64,000 bases of DNA from WLWS01 sp965243105 (GTDB lineage: Bacteria > Pseudomonadota > Gammaproteobacteria > Eutrophobiales > Eutrophobiaceae), in assembly GCA_965243105.1 (NCBI GenBank), contig CBDEUC010000003.1, forward strand, positions 1,922,001 through 1,986,000, read 5' to 3'. The translations under genes were made by a program, and so were the position numbers. Each line of letters opens with the position of its first letter. Positions within the stretch are counted from its first letter, which is position 1. Shown here piece by piece: positions 33,134-41,524 of this stretch. The notes beneath the pieces are model-generated. The model did not search any database, was not told where the DNA came from, and saw only the letters and a program-made list of their open reading frames with translations.

Positions 33134-35215
33134 ATGTCCGATGTCGTCAGTTACCAGCTTGAAGAGAATATTGCAGTCATCACCATCGATAGCCCGCCCG
33201 TCAATGCCATGGGTCATGCCGTGCGCCAGGGAACCTGTGATGCCATTGAAAAATTTGAAGCTGATGAGGCGGCCGAGGCAGCGGTTCTCATTTGTGCCGG
33301 GCGAACCTTCATCGCCGGGGCGGACATCTCCGAATTTGACCAGCCACCGGTAGATCCATGGTTGCCCGAAGTCGTGCAAAAAATTGAGGATAGCTCAAAG
33401 ATAGTCGTCGCCGCGATTCATGGCACTGCCCTGGGTGGTGGACTGGAGACCGCCATGGGCTGTCACTATCGTTGCGCCGTTGCCAGTGCCAGGGTGGGGT
33501 TACCTGAAGTCCTGCTTGGGCTTCTGCCCGGTGCGACAGGCACGCAGAGGGTGACCAGGCTGGCCGGCGTACAAAAAGCACTGGACATGATGATCTCCGG
33601 AAAACCCATTTCAGCTGCTGACGCCCTGGACAACGGCATCATCGATGAAATCATTGAAGGTGACCTGCGCGAAGGTGCAGTGGCCTATGCAAGGAAGCTT
33701 GTGAGTGACGGTGCGGAACGCCGACCTGTCTCGCAAATGGACGTAGACGCGAGTGGAATTGATGAGGCCTTTTTCAGCGACTACCGCGAACAGATGCAGC
33801 GCAGGACACGGGGATTCTTTGCACCCGAACAAATCGTAAAGTGTGTCGAAGCTTCCGTTTCACTTTCCTATGAAGATGCGCTAACAGTAGAGCGCGAGTT
33901 ATTTGATGAATGCAAGGCATCGACACATTCAGCTGCGCAACGTCATCTTTTCTTTGCGGAAAGAGAAGTAGCAAAAATTACTGACGTACCAAGGGACACA
34001 CCAACCCGCGAAATTAATAAGGTTGCCGTTATTGGTGCAGGAACCATGGGCGGTGGGATCGCCATGAATTTCATTGGCGCTGGCGTGCCGGTAACCATCC
34101 TGGAAATGAACCAGGAAGGACTTGATCGCGGTTTGTCCATTATTCGCAAGAACTACGAGGTCATGGTGAAAAAAGGCAGGATGACCGAGGAGCAGCTTGA
34201 ACAACTCATGGGCATGTTGACACCCACGGTGGACTACGCTGACATCAGTGATGCCGACCTTGTGATCGAGGCCGTGTTTGAAAACATGGCAATCAAGAAA
34301 GAGGTATTTGGCAAGCTGGATGAAGTGTGCAAGCAGGGAGCGATTCTTGCCAGTAACACCTCCAGCCTGGATCTTAATGAAATAGCCGAGGTCACCTCAC
34401 GCCCCGAGGATGTCATCGGCCTGCACTTTTTTGCACCCGCAAACGTCATGGCCCTGCTGGAAATTGTCAGGGGCGAGAAGACTGCAAAGGATGTGATTGC
34501 CACGACCATGGCCATGGCCAAGAAAATCAGGAAGGTCGGTGTACTGGTGCGTGTGTGCTTTGGCTTTGTTGCCAACCGCATGTTTTTTCCCTATGTCAGG
34601 GAAGCGCAGTACATGTTGCTGGAAGGTATTCCCGCGGAACGTATTGACAGGGTAGCCCAGGAATGGGGCATGGCCATGGGCCCGCTTTCCGTACTGGATC
34701 TTTCCGGCCAGGATGTATTCAACAAGCTCAATTCGGAATGGGAAGACCGCCCCGATGACCCGAGCTACTACCGCGTATGCAGCGTGCTGTGTGAAATGGA
34801 GCGCTACGGGCAGAAAACCGGTCGTGGCAACTATATATATGAGGGCAGGAAAGCCACGCCTGATCCGGAAGTCGCAGAAATTGCTGCCAGGGAGGCGAAG
34901 GAGCTCGGTATCGAGCCACGCGAGATCAGCGATGAGGAAATCATGGAACGCATGATGTGCGCCATGATCAACGAGGGTGCACTGGTGCTGGAAGAGGGCA
35001 TCGCGCAGCGTTCCAGCGATATCGATGTAGTGTTTGCCAACGGTTTTGGTATGCCTCGTTATCGCGGTGGTCCCATGATCTATGCGGACACCGTGGGCGT
35101 AAAACATATATATGACGCTATTTGCAGCTATCGTGAGCGATATGGTGACCTTTACTGGACACCCGCTCCCTTGCTGGAAAAACTGGCTAATGAAGGTGGT
35201 AATTTTTCCGATTAA
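33134..35215 (+). CDS. Bifunctional enoyl-CoA hydratase / 3-hydroxyacyl-CoA dehydrogenase (FadB/FadJ-type)
   Basis: The 693-residue protein performs the second and third steps of beta-oxidation. Its N-terminal hydratase/isomerase domain (about 1-190) has GTALGGGLETAMGCHYRCAV and the oxyanion region AGADISEF; the central dehydrogenase domain starts near residue 292 with the NAD motif VAVIGAGTMGGGIAMNF and the C-terminal 3HCDH domains follow. The ATG at 33134 has AAGGAG nine bases upstream; an in-frame extension of 44 codons is poor in family features. No thiolase (fadA) is adjacent. It is 160 bases before the acyl-CoA dehydrogenase gene, on the same strand. Confidence 0.93.
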   Translation: MSDVVSYQLEENIAVITIDSPPVNAMGHAVRQGTCDAIEKFEADEAAEAAVLICAGRTFIAGADISEFDQPPVDPWLPEVVQKIEDSSKIVVAAIHGTALGGGLETAMGCHYRCAVASARVGLPEVLLGLLPGATGTQRVTRLAGVQKALDMMISGKPISAADALDNGIIDEIIEGDLREGAVAYARKLVSDGAERRPVSQMDVDASGIDEAFFSDYREQMQRRTRGFFAPEQIVKCVEASVSLSYEDALTVERELFDECKASTHSAAQRHLFFAEREVAKITDVPRDTPTREINKVAVIGAGTMGGGIAMNFIGAGVPVTILEMNQEGLDRGLSIIRKNYEVMVKKGRMTEEQLEQLMGMLTPTVDYADISDADLVIEAVFENMAIKKEVFGKLDEVCKQGAILASNTSSLDLNEIAEVTSRPEDVIGLHFFAPANVMALLEIVRGEKTAKDVIATTMAMAKKIRKVGVLVRVCFGFVANRMFFPYVREAQYMLLEGIPAERIDRVAQEWGMAMGPLSVLDLSGQDVFNKLNSEWEDRPDDPSYYRVCSVLCEMERYGQKTGRGNYIYEGRKATPDPEVAEIAAREAKELGIEPREISDEEIMERMMCAMINEGALVLEEGIAQRSSDIDVVFANGFGMPRYRGGPMIYADTVGVKHIYDAICSYRERYGDLYWTPAPLLEKLANEGGNFSD

Positions 35216-35375
35216 AAAATAACGCTCGTATCAGCACCTACTGGCGAAAAATTTGTCTACACTGGTTAAATAGATATTAATCCATCTCCCCTAATCTCCT
35301 GGCAATATCGGGCAAACCGGTTTTCCATGGCAGGACCCGGGCCTGGATGATGACCGATCAAGAAAGGAAGGTTTT

Positions 35376-37949
35376 ATGAGTGGTTTGACGACATTAATTA
35401 TTTACATCGCCGGCGCTACCGTACTGGCTTACAAGCGCGCCAGCCTGCGTGCCAGTGCAGGTGCTGCCGGCGCCTTGTTTTTAATCTACCTGGTGTTTGG
35501 CAGCGGCTCGATATTTATCACGGCCCTGTTGGCAATCAGCGCTATCGTTGCGGCTGTGCTCAGCATTGAAACTTTACGCCGTGAAAAAGTCAGCGCCCCG
35601 CTTTTCAGCTGGTACCGCAAGGCCCTGCCGCCTATTTCTGAAACCGAGCAGGAGGCCATTGATGCGGGTACTGTCTGGTGGGAAGGCGAGTTGTTCACCG
35701 GTGATCCGGATTGGGACAAGCTCCTTGGTGCCGGTCGCCCGGTCTTGACGCCGGAAGAGCAGGCCTTCATTGACGGCCCGGTTAATGAACTGATGGCAAT
35801 GGTGAATCCCTGGGAGATTCATCATTCAACTGCAGATATTCCTGAAGCGGCGGTGGAACATATCAAGAAGAATAAGTTTCTTGGCATGATCATTCCCCGT
35901 GAATACGGCGGGCTGGATTTGTCCGCCGTTGCCCAGGCAGAAATCCTGACAAAACTTTCCGGCGCCGGCTCGGTGGTTGCGACATTCGTGGTGGTACCCA
36001 ATTCCCTTGGACCCGGTGAGCTGTTGCATAAGTACGGCACGGAAGAACAGAAGGACTACTACCTGCCACGTCTTGCGAGTGGCGAGGAAATACCCTGTTT
36101 CGCCCTTACCGGGCCCCTTGCTGGCTCTGATGCTACTTCCCTGCAGGACAGCGGTGTCGTATGCAAGGGCACCTGGGAGGGTAAGGAAGTTCTTGGCATC
36201 CGTCTTAACTTTGAAAAACGTTACATCACCCTGGCGCCCGTGGCGACACTCATCGGCCTGGCGTTTCGATTAAAGGATCCCGATCACCTTATTGGTGATG
36301 TGGATGACTACGGTATCACCTGCGCCCTGATTCCCCGCGATACCGAGGGCATGGAAATTGGAAAGCGTCATATGCCAATCGGCGATCCTTTTCTGAACGG
36401 GCCGATCCGTGGCAAGGACGTTTTTGTTCCCCTCGATGCCATCATCGGTGGCCAGGAAATGGCTGGCAAGGGATGGCGCATGCTGGTGAACTGCCTCTCC
36501 ACGGGAAGAGTGATCAGCCTGCCCTCTGGCAGTAACGGTGCTGCCAAGTACGCACTGGCCGCAACCTCTGCCTATACGCGATTACGCAAGCAGTTTGGAT
36601 TACCAATAGGGGAGTTCGAGGGTATTCAAAAACCGCTGGCAAGGATCGCGGGCTTCAGCTACATCATCGACGCCGGACTCAAAAATACCGCGCAGGCGGT
36701 GGCTGCCGGTGCAAAGCCAGCTGTTCCGGCATCTATTCTGAAATATCACTGTACTGAGCTTGGTCGGCGTATTCTTGCTGACGCCATGGACATTCACGGT
36801 GGTAAGGCCGTGATGAAGGGTCCAAAGAACTATCTTGCTGTTCCTTACGAATCCATGCCCGTTGCTATCACCGTGGAAGGCGCAAACATCATGACGCGAA
36901 ACCTGATGATTTTTGGCCAGGGCGCGATTCGAAGTCATCCCTACGTATTGAGAGAAATGGCCCTGGTTGAAGAGTCCGACGTGGAAACAGCAAGGGACCG
37001 GTTTGATGCACTGCTATTTGAACACATCGGCTTTACCGCCAATAATGCCGCGAAGTCATTTGTACATGGACTTAGCGGATCCCTGATGGCGAAAGCACCG
37101 ATTTATTCGCCAGTAAAACGCTATTACCAGCACCTTTATCGCCTGAGTTCGGCTTTTGCCATGGTTGCCGATATGGCAATGCTGATCATGCAGTCAGGTT
37201 TGAAGCGCCGCGAAATGATCTCCGCGCGTCTTGGTGATCTTCTCAGCAGTCTTTACCTGGCCAGCATGGTCCTCAAGCAATACGAGGACCAGGGCAACCC
37301 GGAGGAAGACCGCGCATTAGTTGAATGGTGTTGCCAGTATCTTTTCCACGAGTTCCAGACTGCCATGGAAGAGATCATCCAGAACTTTCCCAATCGCGCC
37401 GCTGCAATGCTGATGCAGGTAGTTGTCTTTCCGCTGGGTAAGCATTTCGCTGCGCCGGCCGATTCCCTGGAAAGGAAAATTGCCAGGTTGATGCTGAGCG
37501 ACAGCGCCTGCCGCAGGCGTCTTGTTGATGGTGTTTATGACAAGGAAGGCGACCCTAACCACCTGCACGAGTTGCAAAGTCTCATGGCCATGGCCGAAGA
37601 GCTGGCGCCCCTTGAATCAAGGTTGAAGCAGGCAATCAAGGCTGGCGAGCTTGCGGCACTGGTTGGAGGACAACTCATAGACGCCGCGCTTGAAAAAGGA
37701 ATAATCAGCGAGAGTGAAGCCGCGACCATGCGGGACTATGACAGCCGCGTCATGGAAATCATTCACGTTGATGAATTTGAATACGACAGTTTTCAAAGAC
37801 CCGGCCCGGTAAAAAAATCTTCTGCGAGGAAGGCAGGCACCGGCCAGGCTGCGAAGAAAACGACGAAAAAAGCGGCGAAGAAGACCAGCAGGAAAAAGGC
37901 CACCAGTAAAAGCGACGCCAAGTCATCGGAACTCGAAGAAGTTGACTGA
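35376..37949 (+). CDS. fadE: Long-chain acyl-CoA dehydrogenase FadE with C-terminal Lys/Ala-rich tail
   Basis: At 857 residues this matches the long, membrane-anchored FadE of gammaproteobacteria rather than the ~400-residue short forms. An N-terminal helix pair (about 1-70) is followed by the dehydrogenase fold (from KNKFLGMIIPREYGGLDLSA, then FALTGPLAGSDATSL) and a DUF1974-type C-terminal part. It introduces the trans-2 double bond, passing electrons to ETF. The last ~45 residues (about 812-857) are Lys/Ala-rich with repeats of AKK and TSK and end ELEEVD, resembling histone H1-like tails; this extension is unusual. It ends directly at the convergent MFS gene. Confidence 0.94.
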   Translation: MSGLTTLIIYIAGATVLAYKRASLRASAGAAGALFLIYLVFGSGSIFITALLAISAIVAAVLSIETLRREKVSAPLFSWYRKALPPISETEQEAIDAGTVWWEGELFTGDPDWDKLLGAGRPVLTPEEQAFIDGPVNELMAMVNPWEIHHSTADIPEAAVEHIKKNKFLGMIIPREYGGLDLSAVAQAEILTKLSGAGSVVATFVVVPNSLGPGELLHKYGTEEQKDYYLPRLASGEEIPCFALTGPLAGSDATSLQDSGVVCKGTWEGKEVLGIRLNFEKRYITLAPVATLIGLAFRLKDPDHLIGDVDDYGITCALIPRDTEGMEIGKRHMPIGDPFLNGPIRGKDVFVPLDAIIGGQEMAGKGWRMLVNCLSTGRVISLPSGSNGAAKYALAATSAYTRLRKQFGLPIGEFEGIQKPLARIAGFSYIIDAGLKNTAQAVAAGAKPAVPASILKYHCTELGRRILADAMDIHGGKAVMKGPKNYLAVPYESMPVAITVEGANIMTRNLMIFGQGAIRSHPYVLREMALVEESDVETARDRFDALLFEHIGFTANNAAKSFVHGLSGSLMAKAPIYSPVKRYYQHLYRLSSAFAMVADMAMLIMQSGLKRREMISARLGDLLSSLYLASMVLKQYEDQGNPEEDRALVEWCCQYLFHEFQTAMEEIIQNFPNRAAAMLMQVVVFPLGKHFAAPADSLERKIARLMLSDSACRRRLVDGVYDKEGDPNHLHELQSLMAMAEELAPLESRLKQAIKAGELAALVGGQLIDAALEKGIISESEAATMRDYDSRVMEIIHVDEFEYDSFQRPGPVKKSSARKAGTGQAAKKTTKKAAKKTSRKKATSKSDAKSSELEEVD

Positions 37950-39122
37950 TTAGCGGGTCACGCCGCGCCGGTAAAACACGCAGGCCACTGCAATTAGTGT
38001 GAGCGCAGCAATCGTGAGCCCGAGCGGTCTTGAGCTACCGTCGTGAAAAAGTCCAACTGCAAGAGCAGCCACTGAGCCTATACCCATCTCCAGCGTGACC
38101 AGCATTGCTGCCGCTGATCCTGTTCGGCTATCGCTGAATTTCATAGACAGGGTTGGCGTTGTTGAAAAAATCAGGCCTTCAGCGGCGACCACGAGAAACA
38201 TGCCGATTGCCAGGGAATTAACAGTTTCCCAGCCGAACCAGGTTATAACGAATAACGTAGCGGCGCCGAGGACGAGAATTGCAATCCCGGTGTCGAGGAT
38301 CCCCTCGATCTTGCCCTTGTCTGCCATGCGATTTGCAGTAAAGGCACCGATGGCAAAGCCCAGCACCAGGAAGGCCTGGAAGTAGCCAAAGTGTTCCGTC
38401 CTGAGGCCGAGGTTGTTAATCAGGATGAATGGCCCCGCGGTGATAAAGGCAAAGAAAGTGGCAATGCTGCAGCCGGATATGATGCAATATTTCATGTACA
38501 TGGAGTTCTGCAGCAAGCCCAGGTAGTCCTTTATTATCACCACGGGTTTAAGCGCAACTACGTCCCTGTCTGCGGTTTCTTCCAGGTAATACCAGATGGC
38601 TATTGCCACGATGAGGCCGCTGGCAAAGAGAAGATGAAAGTTCATGCGCCATCCAAATAGTACGTGCACATATCCACCGATCAGCGGGGCAACCGCCGGC
38701 GTAACGCAGGTTGCTACACCATACAGGCCAATGATTTTCACCTGGTCCTGTTCATCAAACAGGTCCCTGATTATGGCAAGCACAAGCACGCCTTCAACCG
38801 CGGCACAAACGCCCTGGAATATCCTTGCCAAGATCAATTGCTCAGCACTTTGTGCCAGGGCGCAAAGCAGGCTGGCCAGGGTAAACCCGACTAATCCCCA
38901 TAGCAGTACAGGCCTCCTTCCAAAGCGTTCCGATAGCGGGCCATGTAACAGGGTAGCCACTGCATAGGCGAGAATGTAAAGACTCATGGTGAGCTTGATA
39001 CTTTCCGCCGTTGTACCAAAGTAGTCCGGGAGATGCGCGAGGCTGGGGGCATATAGATCCATTGAAGCCATCGTCAGCGACGAAGCCAGGATGAGCAGAA
39101 AAACGATAATCCTTTTATTCAT
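37950..39122 (-). CDS. Bcr/CflA-family MFS drug exporter
   Basis: The 390-residue integral membrane protein has twelve predicted helices with the MFS signatures LSERFGRRPVLLWG after helix 2 and ARIFQGVCAAVEGVLVLAIIRDLFD in helix 4-5, typical of the Bcr/CflA subgroup (DHA1). Such pumps expel bicyclomycin, chloramphenicol or sulfonamides, or excrete metabolites. It stops immediately after the fadE stop (convergent, zero-base gap) and is divergent from the HisN-like gene. Confidence 0.9.
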   Translation of the reverse strand: MNKRIIVFLLILASSLTMASMDLYAPSLAHLPDYFGTTAESIKLTMSLYILAYAVATLLHGPLSERFGRRPVLLWGLVGFTLASLLCALAQSAEQLILARIFQGVCAAVEGVLVLAIIRDLFDEQDQVKIIGLYGVATCVTPAVAPLIGGYVHVLFGWRMNFHLLFASGLIVAIAIWYYLEETADRDVVALKPVVIIKDYLGLLQNSMYMKYCIISGCSIATFFAFITAGPFILINNLGLRTEHFGYFQAFLVLGFAIGAFTANRMADKGKIEGILDTGIAILVLGAATLFVITWFGWETVNSLAIGMFLVVAAEGLIFSTTPTLSMKFSDSRTGSAAAMLVTLEMGIGSVAALAVGLFHDGSSRPLGLTIAALTLIAVACVFYRRGVTR

Positions 39123-39194
39123 AAGTATGTATTACAATGGCACACTAATTCTGCCCGTAAGAATAACGACGAAGCTTCACAGGGAATCATAAAT

Positions 39195-39992
39195 ATGTCC
39201 AGTAATGAAGATTTACAAAGCCTTGTTGATTTTGCAGTAACAACAGCTCAGAACACCAGCGAAATAGCCTTGAAGTATTTCCGGTCGGATATGCAGGTTG
39301 ATAACAAGCGTGAGAAAGGCAAATTTGATCCCGTTACCCTCGCTGATACGGAAATCGAGGCGTCGATTCGCAGTAGCATCTCGGAGCAATTTCCGGATCA
39401 CGGGATTGTCGGGGAAGAAGAGGGAGTCAAGGAAGGACAAAGTGACTATCGCTGGTACATAGATCCCATCGATGGCACGCGCGGATTCGTCGCCGGTTCG
39501 CCAATGTGGGGAACATTACTTGGACTGATGAAGGGCGACGATTGTGTCACGGGTTTGATGCACCAGCCCTTTGTGGGAGAGACCTTTGTAGGCAGCGAGC
39601 TGGGCGCGTTCCTCGTGAGAGGGGACGACCGGAAAAAAATTCAATGCAGCACTACCGACAGCATTTCCGATTCAATTTTATGCTGCACCCATCTTTCCAT
39701 GTTTCATTCCGGCAAGGCCCTGGATAAATTCATTCGACTGGCTGACGGCTGTCGCTTTTCCCGTTTCGGTACTGATTGCTACGCTTATGCCATGCTTGCC
39801 CTTGGTACTGTTGACCTGATTGTTGAAAGCAATATGAAAGCATTTGATATCATGCCGCTTATTCCTCTTGTTGAGGCGGCCGGTGGTGTTGTCAGCAACT
39901 GGACCGGGGGTGACGTGTCACTGGGAGGCGATGTCGTGGCTGCTGCAAACCCGGAACTGCATGCACAGGCGCTCAAGCACCTTGCGGGTTAG
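39195..39992 (+). CDS. HisN-like inositol-monophosphatase-family phosphatase
   Basis: The 265-residue protein carries all metal-site motifs of the family: DPVTLADTEIE, GEEEG, IDPIDGTRGFVAGSPMWGTL, and a C-terminal FGTDCYAYAMLALGTVDLI with the DIMPLIPLVEAAGGVVSNWTG region. The close agreement with HisN-type histidinol-phosphate phosphatases suggests that activity, but inositol-1-phosphate or PAP phosphatase cannot be excluded. No other his genes are near. It is followed 30 bases later by a DyP peroxidase gene. Confidence 0.88.
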   Translation: MSSNEDLQSLVDFAVTTAQNTSEIALKYFRSDMQVDNKREKGKFDPVTLADTEIEASIRSSISEQFPDHGIVGEEEGVKEGQSDYRWYIDPIDGTRGFVAGSPMWGTLLGLMKGDDCVTGLMHQPFVGETFVGSELGAFLVRGDDRKKIQCSTTDSISDSILCCTHLSMFHSGKALDKFIRLADGCRFSRFGTDCYAYAMLALGTVDLIVESNMKAFDIMPLIPLVEAAGGVVSNWTGGDVSLGGDVVAAANPELHAQALKHLAG

Positions 39993-40022
39993 AACGCCTG
40001 AATTCGAGGTACAAGAACACTC

Positions 40023-40904
40023 ATGAGCAATTATCAAAATGGAATCCTGGCCGGTGTGACTGGGCACGCCCGCTACCTGCATTTTTCGCTGATGCCAGAC
40101 TGCGACCCGCGTGAAGCTCTGAAAAACCTCAAGGGCCTTGCTGATGGAGAAAGCTGTGTTGTGGGTCTTGGCGAATCCCTTCTGCACTATCTCGGGGTGA
40201 CGATTCCCGGTATGCGCTCCTTTCCCGCTTCAAGTGCGAGCGCCATCGATGTTCCATCCACGCCGGCAGGGCTATGGTGCTGGTTACGGGGTGAAGATCG
40301 TGGCGAACTATTGCATCGTTCCCGTGCTATTGAAAAGGCGGTAAGTTCCTCAATGCTCCTGGTGAAAATGGTCGACGCTTATCAACACCTTGATAGTCGC
40401 GATCTCACCGGCTACGAGGATGGCACGGAAAACCCGGAAGGGGATGATGCCCTCGCGGCGGCATTCTGCTCCGGTAAAGGCGCGGGCATGGACGGATCTT
40501 CATTCGTTGCTGTCCAACAATGGCTGCACGACCTTGATTACGTGGAGTCCCTTGAGCGGGATGAGATGGATAACATTATTGGCAGGCGCCTGTCTGACAA
40601 TGAAGAACTGGAAGATGCACCTCGTTCTGCTCATGTTAAGCGAACTGCACAGGAAGATTTTGAGCCGGAAGCCTTTGTTCTCCGACGCTCCATGCCCTGG
40701 TCAGATGAAGGTGGTGAAGGCCTGGTATTCGTGGCCTTTGGTCATAGCCTTGATGCCTTTGAGGCACAGTTGAATCGCATGATGGGAAAGGATGATGGCA
40801 TTACCGATGCTATTTTTCGCATATCACAACCGGTGAGTGGAAGTTACTTCTGGTGTCCGCCGGTCACGGGGTCGGCACTGGATCTCAGCCTGCTTGGAAT
40901 TTAA
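40023..40904 (+). CDS. Dye-decolorizing (DyP-type) heme peroxidase
   Basis: The 293-residue heme enzyme has the GxxDG motif (G130-Y-E-D133-G134, with the catalytic aspartate), the proximal histidine H204 in SAHVKRTAQ and the conserved arginine R222 in VLRRSMPW. The C-terminal FVAFGHSLDAFEAQLNRM is also standard. It oxidises dyes and phenols with H2O2, or may strip iron from heme; the physiological substrate is unknown. There is no signal peptide, so it is cytoplasmic unless loaded into an encapsulin, and no encapsulin gene is adjacent. Confidence 0.93.
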   Translation: MSNYQNGILAGVTGHARYLHFSLMPDCDPREALKNLKGLADGESCVVGLGESLLHYLGVTIPGMRSFPASSASAIDVPSTPAGLWCWLRGEDRGELLHRSRAIEKAVSSSMLLVKMVDAYQHLDSRDLTGYEDGTENPEGDDALAAAFCSGKGAGMDGSSFVAVQQWLHDLDYVESLERDEMDNIIGRRLSDNEELEDAPRSAHVKRTAQEDFEPEAFVLRRSMPWSDEGGEGLVFVAFGHSLDAFEAQLNRMMGKDDGITDAIFRISQPVSGSYFWCPPVTGSALDLSLLGI

Positions 40905-40913
40905 ACCGTGTAA

Positions 40914-41384
40914 TCATTCAACTGCCAGGGGCAGGGCAGTCGTCAGTTTTTTATGCCTCATGGCGAAGCTTGTACTGACATTCCTCACGCCATGGATTTG
41001 CATCAGCACGTCGGAAAAAAACTTTTCGTAGGCCGCCATATCCCTTACCACGATTTTTAACATGTAATCGTACTCGCCACTGGTCATGTAGCACTCCAGT
41101 ACTTCGTCCGTTGCCTGGATGGCTTTGTCGAAATCGCTGACGGTATCGGCATGGTGGTTATCAAGGCTGATATGCGCAAATGCCACGATACTCAGGCCTA
41201 TCCTGTCGGGGTCAAGGAGTGCAGCGTATTGCCTGATGACACCTGATTGCTCCAGGTTGCGCAGGCGCCGCCAGCAGGGTGCCGGGGAAAGTCCGACGCG
41301 CTCTGCCAGGTCGCGGTTGGAAACACGCCCGTCCTGTTGCAGTTCCAGCAGGATCGAAAGGTCGTACTTATCCAGCTCAAGCAT
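40914..41384 (-). CDS. Lrp/AsnC-family regulator, divergent from the keto-acid decarboxylase
   Basis: The 156-residue protein starts at the internal ATG 41384 (MLELDKYDLSILLELQQDGR); an in-frame hydrophobic extension upstream is not plausible. The HTH (about 5-55) contains VGLSPAPCWRRLRNLEQSGV and the RAM domain ECYMTSGEYDYMLKIVVRD. It is the fourth Lrp gene of the window and faces the ThDP decarboxylase across 140 bases. It most likely regulates that enzyme (inference). Confidence 0.92.
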   Translation of the reverse strand: MLELDKYDLSILLELQQDGRVSNRDLAERVGLSPAPCWRRLRNLEQSGVIRQYAALLDPDRIGLSIVAFAHISLDNHHADTVSDFDKAIQATDEVLECYMTSGEYDYMLKIVVRDMAAYEKFFSDVLMQIHGVRNVSTSFAMRHKKLTTALPLAVE

Positions 41385-41432
41385 AAGCAATATAAGTAGT
41401 ATAAAAACAAATAAAAAGAAATAATATTGCTT
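41385..41432. promoter_or_regulatory. Inverted repeat AAGCAATAT/ATATTGCTT in the Lrp/decarboxylase gap
   Basis: Exact arms at 41385-41393 and 41424-41432 are separated by 30 mostly A/T bases, about three helical turns apart in phase. A further ATTGCTA half-like copy lies at about 41450. The layout suits wrapping by an Lrp-type octamer. It abuts the start of the Lrp gene, so autoregulation is likely (inference). Confidence 0.5.
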
Positions 41433-41524
41433 AATTAAACCGATTGGATTGCTAATAGGCAAGAACATTTTTCACTTTTCGCACTATTATTTCACCAGTC
41501 CATGACCAAACGAGGAGTATTCCC

